Shown here: piece by piece, positions 12,829 through 24,933 of the stretch
How the letters are laid out: each line of letters starts with the position of its first letter
Numbering within the stretch: the first letter of the stretch is position 1
Assembly: GCF_000165425.1 (NCBI RefSeq)
Contig: NW_001799621.1
Span: 305,784 to 369,783 of the forward strand
DNA from: Paramecium tetraurelia
Taxonomy: Eukaryota; Ciliophora; Oligohymenophorea; Peniculida; Parameciidae
Length of the DNA stretch: 64,000 nt
Direction of reading: 5' to 3'
Position numbers and translations under genes: made by a program
The notes under the pieces: generated by a model
What the model saw: the letters and a program-made list of their open reading frames with translations, nothing else
Databases searched by the model: none
What the model was told of the DNA's origin: nothing

Positions 12829-13609
12829 ATGGACATCGATTAAGAGAAAGAATTTAACGAAGAAAATAATTAAATAATAGAGGAAGACATCAATTAAATC
12901 TAGAATGAAGTGCAAGATATCCAATTCCAATAAGTGACTGATAATTAAGAGAATGTATTAGATTAAATTAACAATTAGAATAAAAAGGGTGAAATAAGAA
13001 GAGTACCAGTTCCTCCTCATAGAGTGACTCCTTTGAAAAATAATTGGGACAAAATATTGACAACCATAGTGGTATTCATTTATATGAAGATTACAAGGAA
13101 AACATGAAGTTGTAAATAAGAATGAATACCAAAAAGAAGTGCGTAGAAATCAAAACATCTTAATTTACAGAAGACAAGACTTCATTGCAAAGAGGTGTAG
13201 ACTTTTTGAAGGCATTCATGATGGGTAATAAATTTGACTGAACAATTCTTAGGATTTGACATCGATGATTCAGTGGCTCTGCTCAGATTAGATGATTTGT
13301 ATGTAGAATCATTTGAAGTTAAAGATGGTACGACATCATATAATTATTAAAGTTAAAACCTTACATGGTGATCATTTGTCAAGATGTATTGGTCGTATTT
13401 CAGGTGAAAAAGGAAAAACTAAATTTGCAATTGAGAATGCAACAAGAACTAGAATAGTTCTAGCGGATTAAAGAATACACATTCTTGGAAGCTATTCAAA
13501 TATCAAAGCTGCCAGAGATGCAATCTGTGCTTTGATTTTGGGAAGTCCTCCTGGAAAAGTCTATTCATAATTGAAGTCTCTCTGTAGAAAATATGTGGAG
13601 AAAAGTTGA
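12829..13609 (+). CDS. PNO1: PNO1/Dim2, KH-domain small-subunit ribosome assembly factor
   Basis: Introns 13072-13097, 13225-13252 and 13328-13352 (26, 28 and 25 nt) leave 702 nt, 233 residues. Recognised from VPVPPHRVTPLKNNWDKI, MKLQIRMNTKKKCVEI, RGVDFLKAFMMGFDI, LYVESFEVKDVKTL, the KH-like GRISGEKGKTKFAIENATRT and the conserved end ALILGSPPGKVYSQL. PNO1 partners the endonuclease NOB1 and the methyltransferase Dim1 in 18S rRNA maturation in nucleolus and cytoplasm. The N-terminal 70 residues are acidic and Q-rich, as in other family members. Length is close to the usual 230-270. Confidence 0.95.
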
Positions 13610-14005
13610 AATTATATTCGTCTATCATATTCATTATTAATTCAATTTTAATAAATAAACATAGGACTCTATTCTAGTGTTTAATATTATCTCAAAAAGG
13701 AGAAAAAGATTAAATTTAATATGATTCATAAATTAAATTTATTGTTATTTCTCCTCTCTATTTCTTCTATCAATATTAAACTGACACCATATTTCTATTG
13801 CGTATATTCATTAGACTTATCTGCTAAGAAGTTTTAATTTAATTTCATTTTTTACTATTGTCTCCTTTTTTATATAGAATAATTAGTAATAATAGTTAGT
13901 ATTTCATCCTGAAATAATGGAATCATTCATATATGTCCTAAATTGAGGGATAAATATTTTATATACATATAATTTTAATTAAATTTGTAATTAACAGTTA
14001 ATTTT
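13610..14005. other. Spacer, about 400 bp
   Basis: AT-rich DNA between two plus-strand genes. No open frame, RNA gene or repeat recognised. Confidence 0.6.
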
Positions 14006-15637
14006 ATGATTCGATTTGGAAAATCACCACAGCATATTTAAAAGAACCCAAAAAAACCAGACAATTTAGAAATTCTAACTCTATTAGACAACTGCACATG
14101 TAATGGATATATTAAAAATTAGTAATTTTCAAGGATGATAGGATAACATTGAGGAATATGGTAAAAGAAGGTAATCAAGATGTCATAGCAATACTGAATA
14201 ATTATAAAAAGGGCAATAATTTTAAAGACTTATCAACCGATTTAAGAAAATATCTTAGAAGGAAGGGAGACAAAGAAAATGATAAAGTTCTTACTTGTTA
14301 ATCTCCTACATCCAACAGAATATAAAAAGTCCAACAATTACAAATCTAACCTTAACAAAATAGTCAAAAGAAATCATGCCCTGATTTATGGAAGCCAGCC
14401 GAATAACAATCTCCAAAAGCAATCAACTTGTGCAAAAATAATTAGTTTGTCAATGACGTTCAATATTCAGAAATTGTACTTTCAGATAGAAATCATAATG
14501 AGTCGAAAGATATCGAGTAAATTTAATTTTAAACTAACGTCACCTAATAATACGCATTTCATCAGCCCACTACCAATTAACTGGATCATTCATAAACAAT
14601 TCAATAGAGCAGTTAATTATAAAATAGTTAAGAACATTAATTATAAGAATAAGACATTGATATCGATGAAGAAGATGATATTCAATCGCGAATCCTCTAA
14701 TGAAAGCATTTTAAATTAGATTTCTCAACCACCTCCTTAAACCCAAGATATTACTCCAAAAAACGATATCAAACCAACATAGCTATTTCAAAGTGGGCAT
14801 TCAACATATCTACAAATAAACACTTGCTAATCATATCTTTAACCAATATTGACAATTTAAGAAAAATCACCGGTCTCACTTAAATCCCCAGATACAGAAA
14901 ATAAAGTTGTTGTAAAGGATTCTCAAAAACACTATAGCTTTTACAATTATCAAGATTACCAAAAGGTAGCCCAACCATAATATAAGCATTTATTTACTCA
15001 TTGGCCTTCCCTATTACACAAATTAGATAGACCTGAATATGTTCCTAACTACAGAGTTGTTCCTTATATTAATTCTACACCTGAACAAATATTTTCAATT
15101 CTGTTTCCAAATTCTAGCAAAGCCAAAATTAGTTACTTTGCATTTGAGAACTAATTAAAACATAATCTATTATAAATTGACCGAGACTCACTCTTCAAAG
15201 AATTAGATAAAGACTAGGATGATTGGATAAATTATAGAGAAACCGGAGTTATTCTGGAAGGCCTATGTTTATAAGTAGAATAGCCTAAGAATTGCGTAAA
15301 AGTCATTTTTGAGACTTTGAAAGGTCAACCAACTATCCCTAATACCTTAACTCTTTCAGATCTTGAACTATTTGAATAAAAAACAGATTTTCAATTTGCC
15401 AGATAGTATATATCATATTTTTATAACCTAGATTAATGTAAGAAGTAGATGGAATTTAATAAGGGCATCTCACTTATTGGGATTTATATATGCATCGTGA
15501 CATTTATCTAATGGAAAGATTATGTTAAATAGTTTCATAAATTACAGGTGCTACTCATAATCATTAATGACTTTGAAATTATTATTAATACTTATAATGA
15601 TATAAATTATTAGACTTTTATGACTTTTTTTTCATGA
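14006..15637 (+). CDS. Uncharacterised Q-rich protein; frame broken by one base
   Basis: ATG 14006; 23-nt intron 14100-14122. Exon 2 then reads as a Q-rich protein to an acidic run (DIDIDEEDDIQS) at about 14690. There the frame must move by one base to continue as ESSNESILNQISQPPP and a well-formed C-terminal domain (HLFTHWPSLLHKLDRPEYV, YRETGVILEGLCLQVEQP, FQFARQYISYFYNL) to TGA 15635-15637. No GT...AG pair of suitable length lies at the break. A sequencing or assembly indel, a real frameshift mutation or a +1 recoding site are all possible. No family recognised. Confidence 0.6.
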
Positions 15638-15780
15638 AAATACTATCATATAATACTAACAATTGAATCAATCTATTTTAAATATCATAAAAAATATAGG
15701 TTAAAATACTTGAGAAAGTTACTAAATAAAATAGATATATTAACTATTTAATAAATTATATGAGTTTAATACACATTCAT

Positions 15781-18537
15781 TCATTTTAAATAACTTGGAA
15801 TTTGCAAGTGTTTCCCTTCTATACTTGTATCAAGTTTTCTCTTATTAATATTCTATACCTGAATTCCCTAATTCTTAATTATAGTGTAATTCTTCATTTA
15901 CAACTTTTACTTCTCTTTAAACAACTCCTAATAAAATTAAAATGGACTAGTAGGTAATAATCCAAGTCCTAAATTTACATTTTATTAAATTTGATATTAT
16001 TCTGAGTAGATTGTCCTATTTTATGCTTTCTACTTAGAAGCTTAATACAAAGTTAGGTTTTGATTATTGATAAATTAATTTGGAATATTAAACTGCTATT
16101 TCCTATTATTTTGACTAACACTCCTGTGTTTTGTGACAGAAGAAGATCTTGAATCGGCATCCTCCCTCATAATTACTAAAACATCTTATTAAGGAGAACT
16201 CCGTTCAATATCTCTAAATTGTACTTATGGACTATTTTTAAACCGAGTTTATTGAAAATCCATATCAACTTAAACTCCTTAGTCCTAATAATTAATTTCC
16301 TATATCATTAGATGTTCTTTTATTCTAACCTTCTCAACCTATTTTTAGAATCCAGTCGAAGCAGCTTCTATTAATTACTTTTAACTCTTTTTATCTCTCT
16401 TTACTGATATATTTTCAATTTTTCTATCTTTTTGCGTAATCTTAGGCGTGTTGATTTAGGAGTAATTTTGAACTCGATTTGATTTAGGAGTTTAATTTGT
16501 ATAGTTGGAAGTCTTTTGGGTTCCTTTTATGGGGAATTTATTTTCCATATTCGAAAAATTTAATTGATCTTTCGGACTGATTGCCAGGTCAGTGATTTGT
16601 AATTATATTAGGGGTACTTCTGGAGACTGGAATTGATGTTAATAGAAATTGCTATCCTCATTCAACTCCTAGGATATAGCATATCTAATCTATATTACCA
16701 AAATAATGATACATCAAAAAACTCTGTGATTGTTTCAGCCTCTCTTTTCAGTTTACTTTAATGAATAATCTACTAAGCAATAGCTAATTAAAAGAATGTA
16801 ACTAAACTAGATTGTATTTCTGGATCATCATTTTGAAGAAGTCTAAATTTATTCCGCTTCTTAAAATAGCCAATAAATTTAATTTTGGATGGATAGCCTA
16901 ATTTTTATAAAAATTGAGCAAAAGGGTTTTGTTATTAATTTAAACTGTGGATTCACTATTTTACAATTCCTGCTTTAAAGATTGAATACTTTAAATTTAC
17001 ATTTATATTGTATTTTTGCATTTTTAAATTTCTAATGATTAGGATTTGCACTTCTATTCAATCACATTTTTTGCTTACTCAATTTTTAATATATTGTATT
17101 GAGCTTACTAGTAATTCTAAATTAACTTTTCATAATCTTTAATGGTAAATTCATCATTTACTGATTTCAGATAATGATTAATTCTTTATTTCAATTCATA
17201 CAAACTATCCTCATCTAATTCTTATTCAAAAAGCTGATAAAATTTAGAGTAATTACTCCATCTTGCAAAAGCACATTTCATCGTAATTTTTCTAATCAAT
17301 TGAGGATCAGACAAATCTTTCCATTAACTTTTTAATTTCTTCTCATATTCTGATGATAGATTTAATTATTATTCTTTCAATTTCTACTCTATGAGATCCT
17401 GTTATTATTCAAAAACTTTATTTACATTTTCCTCACGAGATGCTTATAGTTCTTCAATAGTTTAATCTTTGATCTTTATTTCTTATTTGAGATTTTCTAT
17501 TATTTGAATGTTCTCATCAATCATAATTTTTAGTTAATCCTCATATAATTATTTCTATCTTTAGAACATTCTGCCTCCAGCTGAGTTTTTTGAGATGAGT
17601 TCATCTATTTCCCTGTAATTAATTCCATATCCACCAATTTAATTCTCGAAGACTTGAAAAATTATTTTATTTCCAACCTACTCTTATATTTGCTTCCAAA
17701 TCTTATATGGATCCTTTTCGATCAAAAATAGCATTTTAATGATGGATTAGAGTGTATTATTTTATAAAAGAACTGAAATAGTCCTCTTGTGAGATTCACA
17801 TTCTGTACTTAGAGCAGTTAATTCAATTTTATATCTCTGCACAGTCTATTAACATTATTTCTATAACTGATTAAATTTATCTTGGATATAGTTCTACAAT
17901 TCAGGTTCTAGTGTCTATTTGATATCAAAGTAATTAACTTCAAAAAATTCGGCATCTGGATTTTCCAGTTACCTTAGAAACTAAAATAAAAGAGGATGAT
18001 TACCATTAATTTGAGATGCTGTATGTCTTTCAGGTAGTTGGTGGTCATCTGTAAAATTTATTCATCTCTTTTAGTTACTTTGAGGTTGGTTTCATATAAT
18101 AACTGCTGGAGAGTATTTAGCTGGGATAGATCATTTTCCGAAACAGGAATATCAGTTGGTTTATGTTCTAATGAATAGATTTTGTGCGTTTTAGGCTTTT
18201 TTTGCACAATGGAATCAAATTCATCGCTTGAACTTTATTCTCCTGATTAAAAGCCTTCATTCTTAAATATGTTTTTAAAGTGGTTCTTTTTGAGGATAGA
18301 ATTCAAATATTGTTGAATGTTGAGCATGGTTTTATCGATCTCTGAGATTGTAAAATATTATTCAATGTCTTGTTCTATTGGAATATGAAATATGTAAATT
18401 ACACAATCTTTTAAAAACCTCACGACGTTGGTTTCTAAAATATCCTAATTTAAATTTCAAATCCATACATTTGTCAAAGAACATAGTTCTAATTGCAATT
18501 TGAGAGTGCTACATAGTTTATCAATCAATTTTAACAT
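15781..18537 (-). CDS. Uncharacterised coiled-coil protein
   Basis: ATG at 18537, TGA at 15781-15783. Introns at 18445-18468, 17981-18003, 16945-16964 and 16690-16712 (24, 23, 20 and 23 nt) leave 2667 nt, 888 residues. Long heptad-like E/K/Q-rich stretches occupy the middle (for example EDQLKIMIDENIQIIENLKQ). A short conserved-looking block (GYPSKIKFIGYFKKRNKF) lies near residue 580, and the tail is basic and S/Q/N-rich. The 20-nt intron is one of the shortest in the window. Start-to-start distance to the divergent WD40 gene is 27 bp, so the two probably share a promoter. A cytoskeletal or centriolar role is suggested only by the coiled coil. Confidence 0.75.
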
Positions 18538-18564
18538 TTAATTGTTTTATATTAATAAAATTAA

Positions 18565-21500
18565 ATGGAAACAGTACTTCAAGAGAGTATACTTGCATTG
18601 ACCTTCAATCACGAGAGAAGTAGTATAATCTACTTGGCTCAACCAATTTTCTAAGGGGAGAACCCAATAAACGAATTGATTGAATTGGATTTGCACAATC
18701 AAACAGTATTGGAGAGGTAATTAATTACAATTGAAGTTTAGATACATCATATCAAAGCAATTGCCTAACCAACCACCGTTTATGCTTATCACTTCAAGAA
18801 GGAAAGGATATTTGATTTTGGCATTCCAACCATCCTTGATGGAGATATGGCAATTGGGAAGCAGTGCACAAGGATTCAATCAATCCATTTGGTCAGGTGA
18901 AACCAAGGGGAGGAGTGGATACGAAATTTAGCATGCTGATGTGAGCAATCTGGATGTAAGTTTTGCATTTTACTAATTAAAAAGGGCATTCTATTCTTTA
19001 GTGCTATAGATCAAAGAAATATTTATTGTGCCAATATTGATGACACAATTCAGTCGAATGGAAATGAATTGAATTTAAGTAAATTGAGATTGCCTGAAAG
19101 AGTAAGCGTCAACGATTTGAAATGTCATCCTACAGATTATAAAATTTGCAGTGCATGTTCAGATGGATTAGTCAGAGTGTGGAATCAAACCACTTACACT
19201 CAATTAAATAGTATATAAGATGAACACAACATAATTATCTCACTGGCATTCCAACAAGATGGACAAAAGTTGCTATGTGGATGCGATAATGGCAAGGTAT
19301 AATTCCATAGTATAAATAATATAGATTCTGTGTTATGATGCTAAGACCTTAGGAGATAGAAACATATTGTTGGCCATTTATTAGTTGGAGTAGAATCATA
19401 ACAATGGGATATTGTGTTTACATTGGGTAAATTACAACGGAGCCATCAATTGTAGTTAATTTTTGGCTTATCTCTATGATGGAAATATCAAATTATTAAA
19501 TATTAAATTACTTGTACCCTAGGATATGATCAGAGATCAAAAGGTATCCAAATCAAAAAAATAAGAACTCTTTGGAAGCATCAAAGAAATTCAAAATCTA
19601 TTAGCCATTAAAAATGATCTAAAATACAATGCTTAGAGACAATAACCAAATATTGGATTATCAAAATTCATATAGATTCATCCCTATGCCAATTTTATCA
19701 GTCTTAATTCCATCAAGACATTGCCAGATTAAACTCTCCAAAGCTAGATATTCTACCAATACAAAACGTAGATCATTCTACTCAATGATAACACCAATCT
19801 CTTGGCTGAATACCCTGTGTGTTCACAATAGTATTAGTATTCCTTTTAGGAACTTTTTCCAGATGAGAATAATCGAATCTTAACCTAAAGATACCTCTAC
19901 TATATTGATCAACACACTATGGAAATCAAATAATATTGTCTAGCTAAAGGAATATTGAAATCAATTGCCAATCTAAGATAGATGATTTTGGTTGAAAATC
20001 CGATCTTCTACCAATTAAGTGTGAGACCAAACTCTCTCAAATTCGCTCAAAGAACGCAGTTCCTCCTAAGTTATAAGATAGAAACAACGTATAGATGTTG
20101 TACAGTGATGTCTAATGATGGAGTATTATCGGATAACTTAAAGGAATATCCTGCCAGATTTTCCATGTTCTTAGGTGAAGAATGTTGGGCGAATCCTCCA
20201 TTGTTTTTGTTGTATGAGGATAGATCAAGCTATAGTATAATATTCGAGGATACTCTACCTTAAGAGGAAGATATGTTAAAACTATTGAATAAATAAGACA
20301 AGGACAAATTATAAAACTAAATGAAACAGTCATTAAATTTAAAGGTGTAGAGAATGTTTTGGACTCCTTTGAGATCAGGGTTCGTTGTAATTTACCAGCC
20401 AATGAATGAAAACATCTTAAAATTTAGTAGAAATAGAAATCCAGATAATAATCTCTTAGATCTATTGATGTAAAGTGGTTCCGAAATGATCTTCAAATTT
20501 GGGAGTGACGAGTAAGTGACAGATTTAGTCTGGCAGAAGGATCAATACATTGGAGCTGTTGTCACCATTCATAATGTGTATATAGTGGATGATAGTTTGA
20601 ATACTCTTAAATTGATATCACTCCAACCATAAGTGAATAAAAAGTAATTGCAATTATGATAAACTAGGAATCGAATTCTATTGACATATTGGATGGCTCA
20701 GACCTTAATTCTATAAACTAAATTCCACATACTATATGTTTTGCTCAATGGCACTTGTGCTTCTATATAATCAATTGATAATTATGAGGAAAAGAATGTG
20801 CTTTCAGCTTTGTTGTGGGATAGGATGATTTTATTATGTTAGAGGTAACTGATTAGTTATATGATTTAGTCATTCCAAAAAGTAAAATAATATAGAAATC
20901 AAAACTAAATGGATCAATATTATCTAACCCATTTTGCAAGGATATATACACAATAAAAGATTCTTTAATTAAGATGTAGATGAACCTACTATCACAAAAT
21001 TGCTATTGACCTTTGCTAATCCAAATATTGATTATTCTCTCATTAAAGACTTAGAATAGTAAAAATAACACATTATCATAAAGATTCGTCTCATGTGCCA
21101 AGTTTATTATTTAACTTGATGATTGCAATCAATTTACTAAGCATCAAAAAGCTAAATTTTTCATGAAAACCTTGGATCATGAGAACTTAAATGAGACATT
21201 GTTTGACGGTGTGGGGATCATTAATAATGATGACTTGTAATAGCAATTAATCAAAAAGATCAAGGATAGAAGATTCGAATACTTAAAAGTCCTCCTTGAA
21301 TAAGCAAAATAATATTATCTTATGACATTTTAATATAGGATTGCTGCAGAAATAGATGCCATCCTAAACAAACAACCGAATTTCATTATTTAAATCTTAA
21401 AAAAGCAGAAATAAATAGATAATATCGATCAGTATTTGACCAAAGAGTATACCACAAATGATGAGGCAATTCAATTGGCACACAAGGTCCAAAATCAAGG

Positions 21501-24019
21501 TAATATGTTCTTCAGAGACAATATTAAACAATTAATAGAGTTTTTGACTCAACAATAGCAGTAAATTAAAAACAATTAAGATACTCAAAATATGCTGCCT
21601 TCTTATTACTTTACTGATTATCTTTTGGAAAAGTTACAACAATTATAAAATATGAAGTCCTTACAAAGTAAAGTTGAATTTGGAAAGGATAAATTCAATT
21701 TAATCTATGATGATATTAGGAATGAGGAGGATGAAGAAGAGACTGTTGTTGATAATAAAGTTATAAGAATTTTTGATAGACTGACCTATGATTCCATTGG
21801 TTTCTTTTTAGGTGTTGGTGGACAACCGTAATCTCAATAAGTTAACAATATGTTTGATGCAAAAAATGAAGATGAGGATGGCAAATAAAAATAAGATTAG
21901 CAATATGATTTCAATGACAATAGCACTAAAGAATTCTAAGAACTACTCATTTATTGGAGAATTGATGAAGGAAAGGGCAATAAAATAGGAGATTATGGCA
22001 ATTATAATTGTGTTGGTGATATTTATGTAAATAAGGAGATTAGTTCGGAAACAGAGAATTTATGGGAAAAATTAGAAGAAAGTGATCCAATGGATTATTA
22101 AGATCTTTGGGGAAATGTTTGTAGCGCATAGCAAGGTTTTGAAATCGGTCCTCAGGCAGGAATTCAAACAAGGAAAAAGAATTATTGGAAGAAGAACAAA
22201 CTGTCAGATTTTACAATTGAGATGTGGATCAAACCATTATAGTCTTCTGGACAGATATTATAAGTAGATCAATACTTTACACTCAACATAAATGAGTTAA
22301 GTATTGAAGTTATTATTGATGGATAAATTGTATAATTCAATATCGATGAAAACGATGAATATAATCCAATGAATTAACCGTAGGTTAAGGTAAATTTTTG
22401 GAATCACATTTGTTTATCCTATGAACAATCAGCAAGTGTGTTGTATTTATATATTTAAGCCAAATATTAATTTAGTTGTCAAGAACTTGAAATTTCTAAT
22501 GAACTTTTTAAGAATAAAAATTTGATTTTGGGTCAAGCAACACAAGATCCCAATCCCAAATATCCAATCATTAAGTGTTTGATAACAGAATTCAGATTTT
22601 GGAAGTAGAAATTTTAACTCAAGGAAGTCAGAGATGGTTATAGATAGCCTCTTCCCATCGTTTATGAGAAATAAAAGGAAATTAAAATTGATATTAAATA
22701 AGAATCCAAACCAAAACCTACCACAGGATTGAATGCATTTCAGGGATTGAAATTAGATTTTGCCTTAGAACCAATTGAGGAAAAACCAACCAAAGAAGTA
22801 TAGTAGGAAGATGATGGATAAAACGTATAACAAGTCGAACAACCAAACTCTGATTTCGGCTGGTTTGGAGGATCGTAACCAAATTAATAATTGAGCAATA
22901 ATTTTGAATTCGATAGCAATTTTAATGCATTTGCTTAAGCTGCTGCCCCTCAAATCTAATAAGGAGGAGAATGGGGAAGTGACTTCAGTGAATTTGCAAA
23001 TTTTGATCATTCAAAGCCTACTTAGAAGAATGATTTTTCTTCTTTTTCTAATGAGAACCCAAAACCTCAAAAAAGCTAACAATAATAAGAGTAAAAAATT
23101 AAAGAAGAAACGAAACCAGCATAATAATAAAAATAGAAATAAGATTAGCCAAAGGTCGAATAATAATCAGTCCCTAAATAAACAGATAAATAATAATAAT
23201 AGTAGTAATCATAGTAATAACAATAACAGTAATAATAGCAAATGTAATAATAATAACAACATTAACCAATCCCATAAAAAAATTCAATATAAGAAATATA
23301 GCAAATAGTTGATCAAGCAGTTAAATCATTTGGTCTAAAACAAACAAAAGAAGGAGTAGATAATTTGACAAAGGCCTTTTAAAAACTTAATGAATATTTG
23401 CAGGGAAACAAAGATAAGCTTCAAAGGGTATAAATATTATTATATAATTTAGATATAAAAATTCATTGTCCATTGTGCTTAATATAGATTTGCCTTTTAG
23501 TTACTAATTGGAATAAATTAGATGCATGAGAAAGGTAACTTTAAAAAAGAAATCTATATGCATTTAATTTTGATTCATCAAAATATTATCCCAAGCCACA
23601 AACTTCATTGGATTATATAATCAATATTTATTTGTATTGAATCTGAAAACACAGCACTTGCAGAAACATTACTTAATTAATTGAAGTAGAGTTTGGATAA
23701 AGTTAAACTTACAGAAGAAGATGATAAATTGCTAAAGGAGTGTGAATCAAAGTTGGCCAAAATTGAAGATAAAAAAAATTCTGGATTATACAAATTGACA
23801 TGTCCTAATTGTAAAAGTCACTTCCCATTCAAAGGGATAAAGAAATGCAATAAATGTAATAAAGACTTCTTAATTTGTTAATTTAAATTGCTTTGCATAT
23901 CTAAGGTTGATTGCCTGAAGTGCAAGGCTTGTGAATCTGTTTTCAGCAAAGAATCAGGGTAAGTTGGTTAGAGATGTCCATATTGTCATATAGATGTTTT
24001 GAATATACCTGGTGCTTGA
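18565..24019 (+). CDS. Large WD40 / LamG-like / poly-Q / zinc-motif protein
   Basis: Introns 18717-18741, 18956-18984, 19297-19324, 20644-20667, 20845-20869, 21059-21083 and 23428-23452 leave 5274 nt, 1757 residues. The N-terminal 300 residues contain WD40-type repeats (SACSDGLVRVWNQTT, LCGCDNGKILCYDAK). The next 700 look like helical solenoid. At about 1100-1350 there is a concanavalin/LamG-like fold (EGKGNKIGDYGNYNC, SDFTIEMWIKP, FWNHICLSYEQSASVLYLYI). A Q-rich linker follows with FGWFGGS, SDFSEFANFDHSKP and a long poly-Q tract near 23070-23310. The C-terminus carries Cys pairs (CPNC, CNKC, CLKC, CPYC). The WD40-plus-solenoid layout recalls coat and IFT proteins, and the acidic F-rich motifs recall adaptor-binding linkers, but no known member has this LamG insert that I can name. 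Confidence 0.75.
23070..23310 (+). repeat. Poly-glutamine tract written mainly with TAA/TAG
   Basis: Within the WD40/LamG gene a run of mostly Q codons mixes TAA, TAG, CAA and CAG. The codon mixture shows that the tract is not a simple trinucleotide repeat and is maintained at protein level. Confidence 0.8.
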
Positions 24020-24933
24020 TTTTGATTATTTTATTCATTACATAACAATGCCTCTAATCTATTAAATATTTGCTAAAGGGAAATCAAATATATTAAAATG
24101 TAAGGCTTAGTTCTCTCTACTCTCTCTATTCTCTTCATTCTTTAAAATAATTGGGTTTTGCTTAACAAATAGAATTTACCATTAATTTTTAAATTCAAAT
24201 TGATTAGGCTATTAATTTAGTGACTTGCTATAATAACCTATAAAAGTTTATTAAGATCAGTTGTTTTATGTATGATGATAAGAAATCACCAAGTTACTAT
24301 TAATGAATTATTATTAAATTAGTTGCAATTAGAAAATATATTAGAAAAGAAACATCAATAGATATATCAAGATTGTACTGATTTGACTTATAAAACATTT
24401 TTTTTTTTCTTAATTTGTCTTTTATTTGAAGATAAAATAAAAAATAGAATATGTAAAAGGAGACAACTAAGAATTGTAAATCTGGCCTTGATCGAATAAT
24501 CAAGATATTAGCATTGAAATTACTTTATGGAGTAATATTATTATCTAATAATGCCTTTATATTAAATAATATTAGTATAAAGTAGTGAAATATGAATTCA
24601 AATGTGATGATAATAAATTGTCAAACTCAACACCAGATGAAAAAGTTAAGTATGTATGGTTAACGACTTTTCAGATTTTCGATTATTCCGTGCTTAAAGC
24701 TCATAATTAACAAAAAGTGTAGGTTTATTAATATGAAAGCTTAAGTACGAGTTATAAAAATAAACTGGAATTATTGAGATTTATGAAATATTAGTTTCGA
24801 ATTTGATTTAAATTGCTGGAGAAAACAATATAATATAAAAGTTTTTTAGAAATGAGTATTAGATCGATTATAAGTCATAATCCCTTATAGTTTAGATGGG
24901 TTTTGCAATATATAATATATATAATAATAAAAT
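24020..24933. other. Spacer, about 900 bp, with two weak coding-like pieces
   Basis: At 24047 (+) an ATG opens MPLIYQIFAKGKSN, reminiscent of the start of longin/VAMP proteins, but the frame closes after about 50 codons. At 24497-24806 (+) a TGA-free frame reads YVWLTTFQIFDYSVLKAHN and ends at TGA 24804-24806. Neither has a convincing complete gene model. They may be relics or one small gene with unseen introns. Confidence 0.3.

Noticed and set aside
14279-14719. 146-codon standard-code frame starting at 14279
   Set aside because: It lies in a different phase from the Q-rich ciliate-code frame and has poorer composition. It only joins the true downstream frame after the break near 14690, so most of it is a shadow.
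20112-20402. 96-codon minus-strand frame inside the WD40/LamG gene
   Set aside because: It is antisense to a continuous, domain-bearing plus-strand coding region and has no motif of its own.
23070-23310. Asparagine/serine-rich 134-codon standard-code frame
   Set aside because: It is the poly-Q tract of the WD40/LamG protein read one base out of phase; TAATAATAA gives N/I runs in the wrong frame.
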